Positions 45,342-55,033 of a stretch of 64,000 bases of DNA are shown here, piece after piece. Position numbers and translations under genes: made by a program. Position 1 is the stretch's first letter. The number at the start of each line of letters is the position of its first letter. The notes beneath the pieces are model-generated. The model saw only the letters and a list, made by a program, of their open reading frames with translations, was not told where the DNA came from and searched no databases. This DNA comes from Alteromonas mediterranea DE (GTDB lineage: Bacteria > Pseudomonadota > Gammaproteobacteria > Enterobacterales > Alteromonadaceae), in NCBI RefSeq assembly GCF_000020585.3, contig NC_011138.3:3103195-3167194 (forward strand). The letters are read 5' to 3'.

Positions 45342-48300
45342 ATGCAAAATGCAATATCTCGGTTTGCTGCTAAGCCTAAATGGTTTCGAGTGTCTACTTA
45401 CCTTGTGCTTGTTTACTTCACTTACGCGCTGCTGTTAGGCGTTCTAGCCCCTGCTATATTGAAAACCAAACTTCCCCAAATAGTTGAGGAACAAACAGGG
45501 AGAAAAGCCAGCGTAGCAGATATTGCTATTAACCCGTTTTTACTAAAAGTAGACGTTCGTAACTTCACTATTTACGCCTCAGCTCACAGTGGGGTTCTCT
45601 CTGAAAGCCAGATTGAGAAAGAAACTACCAATACACAGCCCGATAGCCGTTTTTTCAGCGTGGGGCATATGTCATTAGACGTAGGTTTTTGGCATTCAGT
45701 ATTTACGCTAACGCCAGCAGTTGAGAAGCTCTCCATTGATGCGCCATTTGTTACTGTTGCTCGCCTCAATAACACCAATACTACCCAAACATTCAACTTT
45801 TCCGATATCCTCGAGCACGTAGCACAACAGACACCTGAAACCGACGGCGCGCCATCCGAAAGCGAAAATGGCCAAATTCCGCATATCACATTAGGTGAAT
45901 TTTCACTGACTCATGGCCACGTGATTATCGAAGATAGGGTAACGGACACCCTACTTAATTACCCAGAACTTGAAGTTGCATTGCAAGATTTAGACACCCA
46001 TGCGGTACTTAAAGACACAGCTCAATCTACGTCTTTGCAAAGCGCGAATGATGCAGCCTCGAAAGGGTCGACATCTGCTTTTAATCAGTATCAATTTACA
46101 TTGGTAACGGCCGAAAAAGGTAAAATATCCATTGATGGCGAATTTCAGTTATCTCCCTTAAAATTGACCACCTCAGTGGATATCGATGATATTGCCCTTG
46201 TACCGCTCTGGTCCCTCGGTAAACACCTAATAGCTGCTAATTTAGCCGATGGCACGGTGAGCGTTAGCCTACATGCTGAAATTTTTGAAGAAAAAGACGC
46301 TTTCCAGTTTCTACTGCAACATGGCGAATTCGAAATTAATAACCTGCTGTTTAAGCGCTCCCCTATTAGTAACAGCAAAGGTGGCAAAGACATTCTTTCC
46401 ATACCTTCTTTTGCCGTTCATAACATCAATGTAGATGCGCTGCAGCAACAGGTAAATATTGAACGCGTGTCGCTTGATGCACCGCATATTTCAGCGGTAT
46501 ACGATAAGTCAGGCATTGATTTACAACGGTTATTTACACCGAAAAACGTACCAGGTGTAAACGCCAACACGAATACCGCAGCAGATAATTCATCGCTTAC
46601 CGCTAGCCAGCCCGCAAGCCTATCGGCAAAGGAAGACAGTGGTGTTCAAACAGCCGATGAGCCATTAGCGCAAGCGGCAAAAAGCGCACCCAGCGCTGAA
46701 GTAGATGCTGAAAGCACGGCTCAAAATACAAGCGAGCGAAATGAGTGGCAGGTAGTACTACAGCAGTTTGTATTTAACGGTGGCACCCTGGATATTGAAG
46801 AACGCGGTGTAAGTGCCGGTACGTTTCTTAGAGTCAGTAATATCAATATTGAAACCGGAAGCATTACGACAGACTTTACGGCGCCCATTTCCTATAGCAC
46901 GAATTTTCAGGTTTCTGCTGATCCCGAGCGTTTCAGCTCAGTCCCACAGGGCGCGTTTTCAAGCGCTGGCAGTGTAACGATCGCCAAGCAAGTTATAAAG
47001 GGCAGCGCAGCCCTTGACGCGCTAGTACTTAGTCAGTTTCAGCAATACGTCTCGCCGTACGCCAAAGTCACGCTAGAAAGTGGCGCTGTTAATCTCGACG
47101 TAACGTTTGAAGGCTCTGCCGCTGGCGACCTTAATGTAAATGCGAGCACACGGGTGGAAGGTTTAAGCATACTCGACACCGCTCAAACGCCCTTATTGCA
47201 ATGGGAAGCACTGAGCGTAGAAGATATAAAGCTTGACCGTAACGCCAATCAATTGCGCGTAGAGACAGTTCATCTTACAGCCCCTTTTGCTAGATTAATC
47301 ATTGATGAAGCGAAGCAGGCCAACATAAGTAAACTTTTTGCTGCAAGTGAACAGGACGTTGTTAAGAATGAAAGCACTAATAGGGAAGGAAACGATAATT
47401 TAGCGGCTCAAGACGCTGCAAATAGTAATGGTGAAGCAAAAAGTAAAAGTGCGACATCGTCGACAAGCGAAGCCGCTTCCTCTGAATTAGCTATTGCAGT
47501 TGGCGGTGTTTCTATCGAAAACGGTAGGGCGTATTTTGCCGATCACTCATTAACCCCTAAATTTGCGTCGGCAATAGAAAGCCTAAACGGTAAAATATCG
47601 GGCATAGATTCTCGCTCGAACGACCCCGCCAGCGTTGATATTACCGGTAAAATAGACAACTATGCGCCAGTGAAACTTGCTGGCACAATTCACCCGTTGA
47701 AGCAGGATTTGGACCTTGACCTGAATTTTTCAGTAAAAGGGGCTGAACTCACATCGGTTAATCCCTACTCTGGTACCTACATGGGCTACTACATTGACAA
47801 GGGGCTATTATCGTTAGCAGTGCAATACAAGCTCAACGGTGACCAGCTAGATGGCCAAAATCATGTGATTATCGACCAGCTTACATTGGGGAAAAAGTCT
47901 AATTCAGATCAAGCATTAAGTCTGCCATTAGGCCTTGCTATCGCGCTGTTAGAAGACAGAAACGGCGTTATCGATTTAGGTTTGGATGTTTCAGGGGATG
48001 TAGACAGCCCAGACTTTAGCTTTGGTTCTATCATACTAAACGCAATTGGCAATATTATTACTAAAGCGGTAACCGCCCCCTTCTCACTACTTGCTAACCT
48101 TGTGGGTAGCGATGATGAATTAGACAGTGCGGAGTTTGCGTTTGGCGCCTCAACCCTTTCTCCAGCAGTGAAAGAAAAACTTGATACCCTTGCTAAAGCG
48201 CTTAACAAGCGCCCTGGCCTGCGCGTAAACATTGAAGGTACGGTCAATGCCGTATCTGATGCAAGCGCGCTGGCACAACGCCAGTTAAACAATACACTGT

Positions 48301-48812
48301 TGATAAGAAGCGGGCTCGTTGATCCATCCAGCACTTCGAGCACTGCAGATATGCCCGCGAACGGTGCTGTTAATAGTTCGCAGGCTAGCCTCATAACCGG
48401 CAGCAGCATTCCGCTGGATGGCCCATTAGCCGACGCGCTATTAGCTTATTATGTCGACGTTTTTACGCCAGACCTTAACCAAGAGTACACCAACATGGTG
48501 GTACAACTATACCCAGAATTGGCAAGCGAAAGCCAAGAGCCAAGTCAGGTAAGCACTAAAGATAATCAAAGTGTAATCAAAGGAGATGACGTAAAACGCG
48601 CGTTAAGCATCGCGCGTTACAACAAACTACGCAATAGCATCGATATCCCAGAAAGTGAACTTATTCTGCTGGCCGATGCGCGCAGTAAAGCGGTAAAAAG
48701 TTACTTGGCCAACGACGCTGAAATTGAAGCGAATCGCTTGTTCTTGCTTAATACTCAGCACGACTTACATACTGAATTTAGCGGTGTGGAGTTATCCTTA
48801 GAGGCAAAGTAG
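45342..48812 (+). CDS. Large DUF748 (AsmA-like) envelope protein
   Basis: 1156 residues. One N-terminal membrane anchor (about 17-40) is followed by a long periplasmic part typical of DUF748 proteins: TGRKASVADIAINPFLLKVDVRNF near the start and VKGAELTSVNPYSGTYMGYYIDKGLL later. A region near 930-980 (FGASTLSPAVKEKLDTLAKALNKRPGLRVNIEG) resembles an OmpA-like end. Two Ala/Ser-rich linkers (about 405-465 and 670-720) separate repeats. AsmA-like proteins are linked to outer-membrane lipid transport or biogenesis; the exact role is unknown. Confidence 0.82.
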   Translation: MQNAISRFAAKPKWFRVSTYLVLVYFTYALLLGVLAPAILKTKLPQIVEEQTGRKASVADIAINPFLLKVDVRNFTIYASAHSGVLSESQIEKETTNTQPDSRFFSVGHMSLDVGFWHSVFTLTPAVEKLSIDAPFVTVARLNNTNTTQTFNFSDILEHVAQQTPETDGAPSESENGQIPHITLGEFSLTHGHVIIEDRVTDTLLNYPELEVALQDLDTHAVLKDTAQSTSLQSANDAASKGSTSAFNQYQFTLVTAEKGKISIDGEFQLSPLKLTTSVDIDDIALVPLWSLGKHLIAANLADGTVSVSLHAEIFEEKDAFQFLLQHGEFEINNLLFKRSPISNSKGGKDILSIPSFAVHNINVDALQQQVNIERVSLDAPHISAVYDKSGIDLQRLFTPKNVPGVNANTNTAADNSSLTASQPASLSAKEDSGVQTADEPLAQAAKSAPSAEVDAESTAQNTSERNEWQVVLQQFVFNGGTLDIEERGVSAGTFLRVSNINIETGSITTDFTAPISYSTNFQVSADPERFSSVPQGAFSSAGSVTIAKQVIKGSAALDALVLSQFQQYVSPYAKVTLESGAVNLDVTFEGSAAGDLNVNASTRVEGLSILDTAQTPLLQWEALSVEDIKLDRNANQLRVETVHLTAPFARLIIDEAKQANISKLFAASEQDVVKNESTNREGNDNLAAQDAANSNGEAKSKSATSSTSEAASSELAIAVGGVSIENGRAYFADHSLTPKFASAIESLNGKISGIDSRSNDPASVDITGKIDNYAPVKLAGTIHPLKQDLDLDLNFSVKGAELTSVNPYSGTYMGYYIDKGLLSLAVQYKLNGDQLDGQNHVIIDQLTLGKKSNSDQALSLPLGLAIALLEDRNGVIDLGLDVSGDVDSPDFSFGSIILNAIGNIITKAVTAPFSLLANLVGSDDELDSAEFAFGASTLSPAVKEKLDTLAKALNKRPGLRVNIEGTVNAVSDASALAQRQLNNTLLIRSGLVDPSSTSSTADMPANGAVNSSQASLITGSSIPLDGPLADALLAYYVDVFTPDLNQEYTNMVVQLYPELASESQEPSQVSTKDNQSVIKGDDVKRALSIARYNKLRNSIDIPESELILLADARSKAVKSYLANDAEIEANRLFLLNTQHDLHTEFSGVELSLEAK

Positions 48813-48868
48813 CCATCGCGTCATTACCACTTTCGTGTAAGGTGTAAACCATTACCATCGATAAAACA

Positions 48869-48900
48869 AAACAGGCAGCATATTACTATGCTGCCTGTTT
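48869..48900. terminator. Bidirectional rho-independent terminator
   Basis: AAACAGGCAGCATA (48869-48882) pairs with TATGCTGCCTGTTT (48887-48900), a 14-bp stem with T runs on both strands. It serves the DUF748 gene and probably gloA. Confidence 0.85.
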
Positions 48901-48983
48901 TCGTTGTGTTTGATAGTTTTTTAACAGAAGTTTAGCCAGCCCTGAATGCGCGCTAAACGTTTCTGTATTTATCTGTCCGGCTT

Positions 48984-49532
48984 TTATTTCTTCAAATGCG
49001 GCGCACACGTTTGTGCCACTTTTGATGCATCAAATATTTCAATCCAGTAGCCGTCGGGATCTTTAATAAAGGCAATACCTTTCATAGACCCCTCGTTGAG
49101 CCCTTTTTGAAAAGGCACGTCGAGCGCTTCGAAGCGGGCGCACGCTGCGTCGGCATCAGGTACGTGAAAACCAATGTGCCCAAAGCCTTTTGGCTCAGAA
49201 TTGCCGTTGTGGTAGCTAACTGTTTCTGGCGTATCGCCCCAGTTATGGGTTAATTCCAGCATTGCCGGGCGGCCAAATGTTTGTTGCGTGCGCTTTTCAA
49301 CGTCATCAGAAATATCAGAAAAGTCATCACCTGCCGCAAGAAAATACAAGCTGAACTTCATTTCCTCAAAATCTAGGCGCTTGATAAGCGTCATGCCCAT
49401 AACTCGTGTGTAAAAGTCTAGCGAGCGTTTAGGGTCAGCTATACGCAGCATAGTTTGATTAAACACGAACCCTTGGGTAGCGGTGTCTATCTCTTCACAC
49501 AAACCATCCGCTTGTTCAAAATGGCGACTCAT
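48984..49532 (-). CDS. gloA: Lactoylglutathione lyase (glyoxalase I), longer type
   Basis: 182 residues from the ATG at 49532 (AAAGGAGAG upstream). It isomerises the methylglyoxal-glutathione adduct to lactoylglutathione. Metal ligands by position: Gln in FNQTMLRI, Glu in LELTHNWG, His in FGHIGFHV and Glu in GYWIEIFD, the pattern of the longer eukaryote-like glyoxalases. It lies downstream of yehS on the same strand. Confidence 0.92.
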   Translation of the reverse strand: MSRHFEQADGLCEEIDTATQGFVFNQTMLRIADPKRSLDFYTRVMGMTLIKRLDFEEMKFSLYFLAAGDDFSDISDDVEKRTQQTFGRPAMLELTHNWGDTPETVSYHNGNSEPKGFGHIGFHVPDADAACARFEALDVPFQKGLNEGSMKGIAFIKDPDGYWIEIFDASKVAQTCAPHLKK

Positions 49533-49557
49533 ATTCTCTCCTTTACTTAAGTTCAAT

Positions 49558-49773
49558 TTACTCACTTTTACGCTTGATGTTTTTCACAAAATCCACCACT
49601 TTTGTCACGTACTCATCGGTGTCAAAAATGGGTTTACTATGCCGTTTCCCCTTTACTAAATGAAGACCGCCTAACACAGCACTTCGTTCACCGCTTTTTA
49701 GAGGGCAGCGTTCCCCATACAGAGGTATTTGCTTGTTTGCTGCTTTCTCGTACTGCGTTGGTATGACGGCTAT
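49558..49773 (-). other. Open reading segment overlapping the yehS end (uncertain)
   Basis: A frame shifted by +1 from yehS stays open for 71 codons and ends at a TAA (49558-49560) just before gloA. It reads IPLYGERCPLKSGERSAVLG, then GLHLVKGKRHSKPIFDTDEY and [16 protein letters not shown], which looks protein-like, but no ATG starts it (a GTG gives 39 residues). It may be a frameshifted tail of yehS, a remnant or chance. Confidence 0.3.
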
Positions 49774-50368
49774 TCAACTCGCCTTTCTCAGTTTTTGGCG
49801 AATGGGTTGTTCCCTTCTTCTTAGCAGGTTTTATCTCATTCGGTTTACCGCTAGATGGCTTTCTATCATCTGGCTTTGCGTTTCGGTGCGAGACGGTTGA
49901 ATCTGGGCGATGTTTCTTCACCATGCCTTGAAGGAGGTTTCTTACAACCTGATCGCCAGCAGGTTTAAAGTTACGATGGTCAGGCTTTCTAAAAAATGCA
50001 GATAACTCACTTTTGCTTATTCTAAAGTCAGCGAGTTGTAGTGCGTGAATCATATCTTCGTCTTTGTAGCTCATCGCAATACGAATTTTACGCATGACTT
50101 CGTTGTTGCTTAACCGTTCTTTTGGCCCCAAGACTTTCGGCTCCTGCCCTTCTTGGCGACCGCGATTCTTAATAATTAAACCGTCTAAGAACAGCCCAAT
50201 AATTTTGTCGCGACACGGCAAGTAGCCTTCTTCACCTTCTCGCTTCATAACGGCATGCAAATAGTCTATTTCCATGTCGTAGTTAGCTAATTTGAAAATA
50301 CTGATAGCGGCGGTATCGTTGATGGCAAGTGCATAACGAAGGCGACGTAAAACATCGTTGTGAATCAT
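49688..50368 (-). CDS. yehS: YehS-like DUF1456 protein
   Basis: 226 residues. Two related helical DUF1456 units are visible (MIHNDVLRRLRYALAINDTA and LSNNEVMRKIRIAMSYKDED), the YehS duplication. A Lys/Ser/Pro-rich tail of about 75 residues (from about 150) extends beyond the 156 residues of E. coli YehS. Function unknown. An alternative reading segment overlaps its end. Confidence 0.85.
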   Translation of the reverse strand: MIHNDVLRRLRYALAINDTAAISIFKLANYDMEIDYLHAVMKREGEEGYLPCRDKIIGLFLDGLIIKNRGRQEGQEPKVLGPKERLSNNEVMRKIRIAMSYKDEDMIHALQLADFRISKSELSAFFRKPDHRNFKPAGDQVVRNLLQGMVKKHRPDSTVSHRNAKPDDRKPSSGKPNEIKPAKKKGTTHSPKTEKGELNSRHTNAVRESSKQANTSVWGTLPSKKR

Positions 50369-50601
50369 GTAAGTAGGCCTGAAATATGAAGTGGCGCTTA
50401 AAAGCGTAGAGCAAAATACTCAATTTCACTATTTTACACCACTTACACGCTAGCATCTATTAGCGCGCAAGCGGGTTTCAGAAGACTTAATTTTCACAGC
50501 CTAAACCGAAACCACTTTCCCCCCGTAGTGATGATAAATCTCTTGTTAAGCTCATTTCAAAGGAGTACCGAAATTGAGCTCAATGGTAGAAGGACATATC
50601 C

Positions 50602-51099
50602 ATGGCTACACTCAGACTTAACGGGAAAGACGTTTCTCTTCCCGAAGACCCCAGAACTACGCTTCTTGATTTTCTTCATCAACACCTATCACTTTTTGGC
50701 ACCAAGAAAGGCTGCGATCACGGCCAGTGTGGAGCCTGCACAGTTATCGTTGACGGCGAGCGGGTAAACGCCTGCTTAGTCTTCGCTTTCCAGCTTGAAG
50801 ATTGCGAGGTAACCACCATTGAAGGCATTGCAAATGACGACGCGCTTCATCCTCTTCAACAGGCATTTATTGAACGCGACGCTTTTCAATGCGGCTACTG
50901 TACATCTGGGCAGCTTTGTTCGGGCGTATCATTACTCAATGAGCTAAAAAGTGGTGACCCTAGCGCGGTCACCTACAGCAACCGCGCCTCACTCAAAGAA
51001 GACATTAGTGAGCGCATGAGCGGTAACTTATGCCGCTGTGGCGCCTACCCCAATATCGTAGATGCAATCACTGATGTGATTGCTTTGGAGCGTCAATAA
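50602..51099 (+). CDS. paoA: Aldehyde oxidoreductase, 2Fe-2S subunit
   Basis: 165 residues. Two [2Fe-2S] motifs: GCDHGQCGACTV and QCGYCTSGQ...GNLCRCG. It passes electrons between the molybdenum and FAD subunits of a PaoABC-type enzyme. E. coli PaoA carries a Tat signal; none is present here, so this complex is probably cytoplasmic. The stop overlaps the next start by one base. Confidence 0.88.
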   Translation: MATLRLNGKDVSLPEDPRTTLLDFLHQHLSLFGTKKGCDHGQCGACTVIVDGERVNACLVFAFQLEDCEVTTIEGIANDDALHPLQQAFIERDAFQCGYCTSGQLCSGVSLLNELKSGDPSAVTYSNRASLKEDISERMSGNLCRCGAYPNIVDAITDVIALERQ

Positions 51100-52124
51100 T
51101 GCAGCCTTTTGACCTACACCATTATGACCACTCTACGCCACTGAACTCGCTTCCACTTACTGACACGACGCGTTTTTTAGCCGGTGGGACCAATCTCATC
51201 GACTTAATGAAGCTTCAGGTTGAGACACCCAACACGCTAATTAGCCTAGCGAAATGGAAAGAAGCAAACGCCATTACGCAAGATGAAGCGCACTATCATA
51301 TTGGTGCTATGGTAAGTAATTCTGCACTGGCAAAATTTTCCCACGACGAGCCTTCATTGTCTTTGCTAGCCCAAGCGCTTTTAAGTGGCGCAACCGTTCA
51401 ACTTCGAAACCGTGCCACCACCGCAGGCAACTTGCTTCAACGTACGCGCTGTTATTACTTCTACGACACCACTAAAGCGTGTAACAAAAGAGAGCCGGGG
51501 TCTGGGTGCAGCGCACTTAATAGTATGAACCGTATTCACGCTATTTTTGGTACAAGCGAGCACTGCATCGCAACACACCCTTCAGATATGGCGGTTGCGA
51601 TGATAGCCCTTGATGCCAAAGTGAACGTAAAAAATGCAAATAATGATACCCGTCAAATAGCGTTACGTGAGTTTTACCGAGAGCCTGGCGACACCCCGCA
51701 GATAGAAACCGTGTTAGCGAACGATGAGTTAATTACTCATATCTCTATTCCAAAGTCTCGCCACGGCACCCAGTATTATCATAAGGTGCGCGACCGCTCT
51801 TCCTATGCATTTGCGCTGGTGTCAGTGGCTGCGGGCTTAACCTTGAAAGAAGGGCGTGTTGACACACTTTCTCTTGCCTTTGGCGGCGTAGGTACTAAGC
51901 CATGGTACCCACAAAGCGCCATTCGTGTACTCGAAGGCGCAGAGCTTTCTCAAGAAGTTATTGCGCAAGCCGCAGAAGCAGAGCTGTCTCATGCGAAAGT
52001 TTACGGCAGCAATAACTTTAAAACCACGTTACTACGCAATACCTTGGTACGCGTACTAACTTCAATAGCAGCTCATCAGGAGAAACACCCAAAACACGAA
52101 GGAGCGTTATATGACCACGCATAA
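51099..52124 (+). CDS. paoB: Aldehyde oxidoreductase, FAD subunit
   Basis: 341 residues. The FAD-binding N-terminal part (FLAGGTNLIDLMKLQ) and the extra cysteine stretch RCYYFYDTTKACNKREPGSG, followed by CSALNSMNRIHAIFGTSEHC, match PaoB, which carries an additional [4Fe-4S] cluster. It accepts electrons from the 2Fe-2S subunit. It overlaps both neighbours (1 and 14 bases), so it is translationally coupled. Confidence 0.9.
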   Translation: MQPFDLHHYDHSTPLNSLPLTDTTRFLAGGTNLIDLMKLQVETPNTLISLAKWKEANAITQDEAHYHIGAMVSNSALAKFSHDEPSLSLLAQALLSGATVQLRNRATTAGNLLQRTRCYYFYDTTKACNKREPGSGCSALNSMNRIHAIFGTSEHCIATHPSDMAVAMIALDAKVNVKNANNDTRQIALREFYREPGDTPQIETVLANDELITHISIPKSRHGTQYYHKVRDRSSYAFALVSVAAGLTLKEGRVDTLSLAFGGVGTKPWYPQSAIRVLEGAELSQEVIAQAAEAELSHAKVYGSNNFKTTLLRNTLVRVLTSIAAHQEKHPKHEGALYDHA

Positions 52125-54336
52125 TCAACCTGTTATCGGTAAAGCTGTTAATCGCGTAGATGGGCCTTTGAAGGTCACCGGCAGAGCTCGTTATGCGGCT
52201 GAACACATGAGTGAGCGTAATCCGTTGATAGGCTGGCCTGTGTCAAGTGATACCGCGGTAGGGGAAATAACGAATATCGATACCACTGAAGCCGAACGTG
52301 CAGACGGTGTGAGTGCGGTAATTACCTATAAAAATGCAGGGCCGCTTAAGCCTTTCAGTAAGCCCGCCGACGAAAGCCGGTTTACGCAAAGTCGAGCGGT
52401 GCTACACGAGCCACACATCCGACATTTTGGTGCTCCTGTGGCACTGGTTATTGCCAATACGCTAGAACAAGCGCGCTATGCAGCGAGCTTAGTCACATTT
52501 ACCGTTAAAGGGAACGCCCCCGATTTACTGACATCGTTTGATGATGCACAACAAAAGCCAGCGTCTCTTGATGGCGGTTTTGAGCCCGATGTTACCAGCG
52601 GTGACAAGCCCCACGATGATGATATTCGCAGTGAAATAGAGAGTGTTTACACCACGCCCTCGCAAATCTCCGCAGCCATGGAGCCTCATGCCACGGTCGC
52701 CGATTTTAAAGATGGGAAATTAGAAGTTTATTGCAGTGTGCAAATTATCGCGTCAGCCGTAGAAGCGTTAGCCATTACTCTAGAAATGGCGCCGGAGGAT
52801 ATCGTGGTGCAAAGCCCTTATGTGGGGGGCGGCTTTGGCTCAAAACTAGGTTTACACTACGATGCCATACTGGCGTGTATTGGTGCTCGACACGTGAAAC
52901 AGCCCGTTAAAGTTGCGTTGAGTAGACGCCAGGTATTTTACAATACCCCTCATCGAGGCCATAGCATCCAGCATATTTCGCTGTCTTCAAACGCAAACCG
53001 TGAGCTTACCAATATCACTCACAAAAGCGCTATGCCGAAAGCGAAAGGGTATGAATTTGCTGAAGCAACAGGCGCAGGCGCGCGGGTGACTTACAAATCG
53101 CAATACATCGAAAGCACACATAGAGTAAAGGATGTTGACTTACCGCTTATCGATTCAACCCGCTCTCCTGGCGATGCCATAGGCTCGCTTGCGTTTGAAT
53201 CCGCTATCGATGAGTTAGCCCATAAAGCAAATATTGACCCCCTTACTTTTCGTATAAAGAACTTACCCGTTGTGCACCCAATGAAAGGCAGCCCCTTTAC
53301 TACACATAATTTAGGGGAATGCCTACGCCAAGGCGCGGAAAAATTTGGTTGGCAGCATAAACCCTCACCGTCTGAAGGCAAAGTCATTGGGCACGGCGTA
53401 GCAAGTGCTATGCGAATGAACGTGCTAGTAGAAAGCTCTGCCGACGTTGAAATTAACGCCGAAGGGCAAGTGATCGTTCGCTCAGACATGACTGACATTG
53501 GTACCGGCACCTACACCATTTTGGCTCAAATCGCTGCAGAAATGCTCTCTACACCGGTGGAAAACATTATTGTAAAGTTAGGAGACAGCCGCTTTCCTGC
53601 ATCTTGTGGCTCGGGCGGTTCATTTGGCGCGGCCAGCACAGGCTCTGCGGTGAAAAAAGCCTGTGAAGCGCTAACGCAAAAAATTATGGCGACTTTACCG
53701 GGCGAATATAAAAACGCGCGGCTGCGCATGGAACAAGGCGAATTTATTGTTACTAATGCGCCAGATAATAGTACAGCTTCTTCAGCTAAATCGGCCTTGC
53801 TGTTGGATGTTGTTGATAAAAGCGCCTTCCCTCTCTCTGCAACAGGAAGCGTTTCGCAAGACGACACTAGCGAGAAAGAGCAGTACTCATGCGGCGCACA
53901 TTTCGCAGAGGTAGAAGTAGACACACTTACCGGTGAAGTGCGCTTGCTTAGACAGTACGGCATGTTCAGCGCGGGACAAATCTTGAATCTTAAAACCGCG
54001 TCTTCTCAAATTAAAGGAGGAATGGTGTGGGGCGCAGGCTATTCACTGACTGAAGGTATTCACCACCACACCGATTCGGCAAGTTTCGTTAATCCAGACT
54101 TTGGCGAATACCATATTGCCGTGAACCGCGACATTGCAGAAGTCAACTTAGACTTTCTTGAAGAGCCTGACTATGCCGCGTCCCCCGTTGGGGCTAAAGG
54201 TATCGGAGAGCTTGGCATAACCGGTGCAGGCGCCGCCATTGCCAATGCAATCTATGATGCCTGCAAAGTGCGAGTTAGGGACTTCCCTATAACCATGGAT
54301 AAGGTGATGCTGGGCATCAGCGACCCTCAACAGTAA
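52111..54336 (+). CDS. paoC: Aldehyde oxidoreductase, molybdenum-binding subunit
   Basis: 741 residues, full length. Molybdopterin-binding segments (QSPYVGGGFGSKLGLHYDA, TDIGTGTYTILAQIAAEML, SCGSGGSFGAASTGSAV) and the catalytic glutamate region GAKGIGELGITGAGAAIANA are present. It should oxidise aldehydes to acids. No paoD/xdhC-type chaperone gene follows, so molybdenum-cofactor insertion must use a gene elsewhere. A weak hairpin follows at about 54345-54371. Confidence 0.9.
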   Translation: MTTHNQPVIGKAVNRVDGPLKVTGRARYAAEHMSERNPLIGWPVSSDTAVGEITNIDTTEAERADGVSAVITYKNAGPLKPFSKPADESRFTQSRAVLHEPHIRHFGAPVALVIANTLEQARYAASLVTFTVKGNAPDLLTSFDDAQQKPASLDGGFEPDVTSGDKPHDDDIRSEIESVYTTPSQISAAMEPHATVADFKDGKLEVYCSVQIIASAVEALAITLEMAPEDIVVQSPYVGGGFGSKLGLHYDAILACIGARHVKQPVKVALSRRQVFYNTPHRGHSIQHISLSSNANRELTNITHKSAMPKAKGYEFAEATGAGARVTYKSQYIESTHRVKDVDLPLIDSTRSPGDAIGSLAFESAIDELAHKANIDPLTFRIKNLPVVHPMKGSPFTTHNLGECLRQGAEKFGWQHKPSPSEGKVIGHGVASAMRMNVLVESSADVEINAEGQVIVRSDMTDIGTGTYTILAQIAAEMLSTPVENIIVKLGDSRFPASCGSGGSFGAASTGSAVKKACEALTQKIMATLPGEYKNARLRMEQGEFIVTNAPDNSTASSAKSALLLDVVDKSAFPLSATGSVSQDDTSEKEQYSCGAHFAEVEVDTLTGEVRLLRQYGMFSAGQILNLKTASSQIKGGMVWGAGYSLTEGIHHHTDSASFVNPDFGEYHIAVNRDIAEVNLDFLEEPDYAASPVGAKGIGELGITGAGAAIANAIYDACKVRVRDFPITMDKVMLGISDPQQ

Positions 54337-54490
54337 TGATAAATAGAGGCGGCTTTCTAAAGGCCGTCTCTTCGCTCATCATTACCAAACCGACCAATCT
54401 CGTAAACGGCGCGTTAGGGTGTTTTTACTGCACCCGCCGAATACCGTATAGTATCGAGTGTTTTTACCTATTCGTTTTAAGTGTTGTTTA

Positions 54491-55030
54491 ATGTCGGTTA
54501 CCCTTCGTAAATACAGTCGAAGTATTCATTTATGGCTGTCGCTTGTTATTTTTATTCCGGTGATCATCGTTATCGCCAGCGGCCTATTGCTGCAAGTAAA
54601 AAAAGAGTTCGACTGGATCCAACCACCCACACAAAAGGCACAAAATAGCGCGCCAACCCTAGCATTCGATGACGTATTAGCAACAGTTAAACAAGTCCCC
54701 CAAACAAACTTGAAGACATGGGAGGATATTGACCGTTTAGACGTACGCCCTGGCAAAGGCATTATCAAGGTAAGAGGAAAGAACCACTGGGAAGTGCAGT
54801 TAAACGCGCAAACGGGGGAAGTGCTTCAAGTGGCCTATCGCCGGACAGATACCATAGAAGCTATTCACGACGGCAGCTGGTTTTTTGAAGGCGCTAAGCT
54901 TTGGTTTTTTCTACCCGCGGCCATTTTACTGTTTGTACTCTGGGTAACCGGGTTGGTTATGCTGATAACAACGTTGAAAAGCAAATACCGAAAGCAAAAA
55001 TATCAGCAAAAAAATCGCCAACGACGTTAG
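54491..55030 (+). CDS. PepSY-associated membrane protein
   Basis: 179 residues from the ATG at 54491. Two membrane helices (about 9-35 and 135-165) flank a PepSY-like periplasmic part (FDDVLATVKQVPQ; HWEVQLNAQTGEVLQVAYR). Such proteins often work with siderophore receptors as small inner-membrane reductase-like partners. It ends 3 bases before the stop codon of the convergent TonB receptor, so the two share no spacer. Confidence 0.8.
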   Translation: MSVTLRKYSRSIHLWLSLVIFIPVIIVIASGLLLQVKKEFDWIQPPTQKAQNSAPTLAFDDVLATVKQVPQTNLKTWEDIDRLDVRPGKGIIKVRGKNHWEVQLNAQTGEVLQVAYRRTDTIEAIHDGSWFFEGAKLWFFLPAAILLFVLWVTGLVMLITTLKSKYRKQKYQQKNRQRR

Positions 55031-55033
55031 TCG

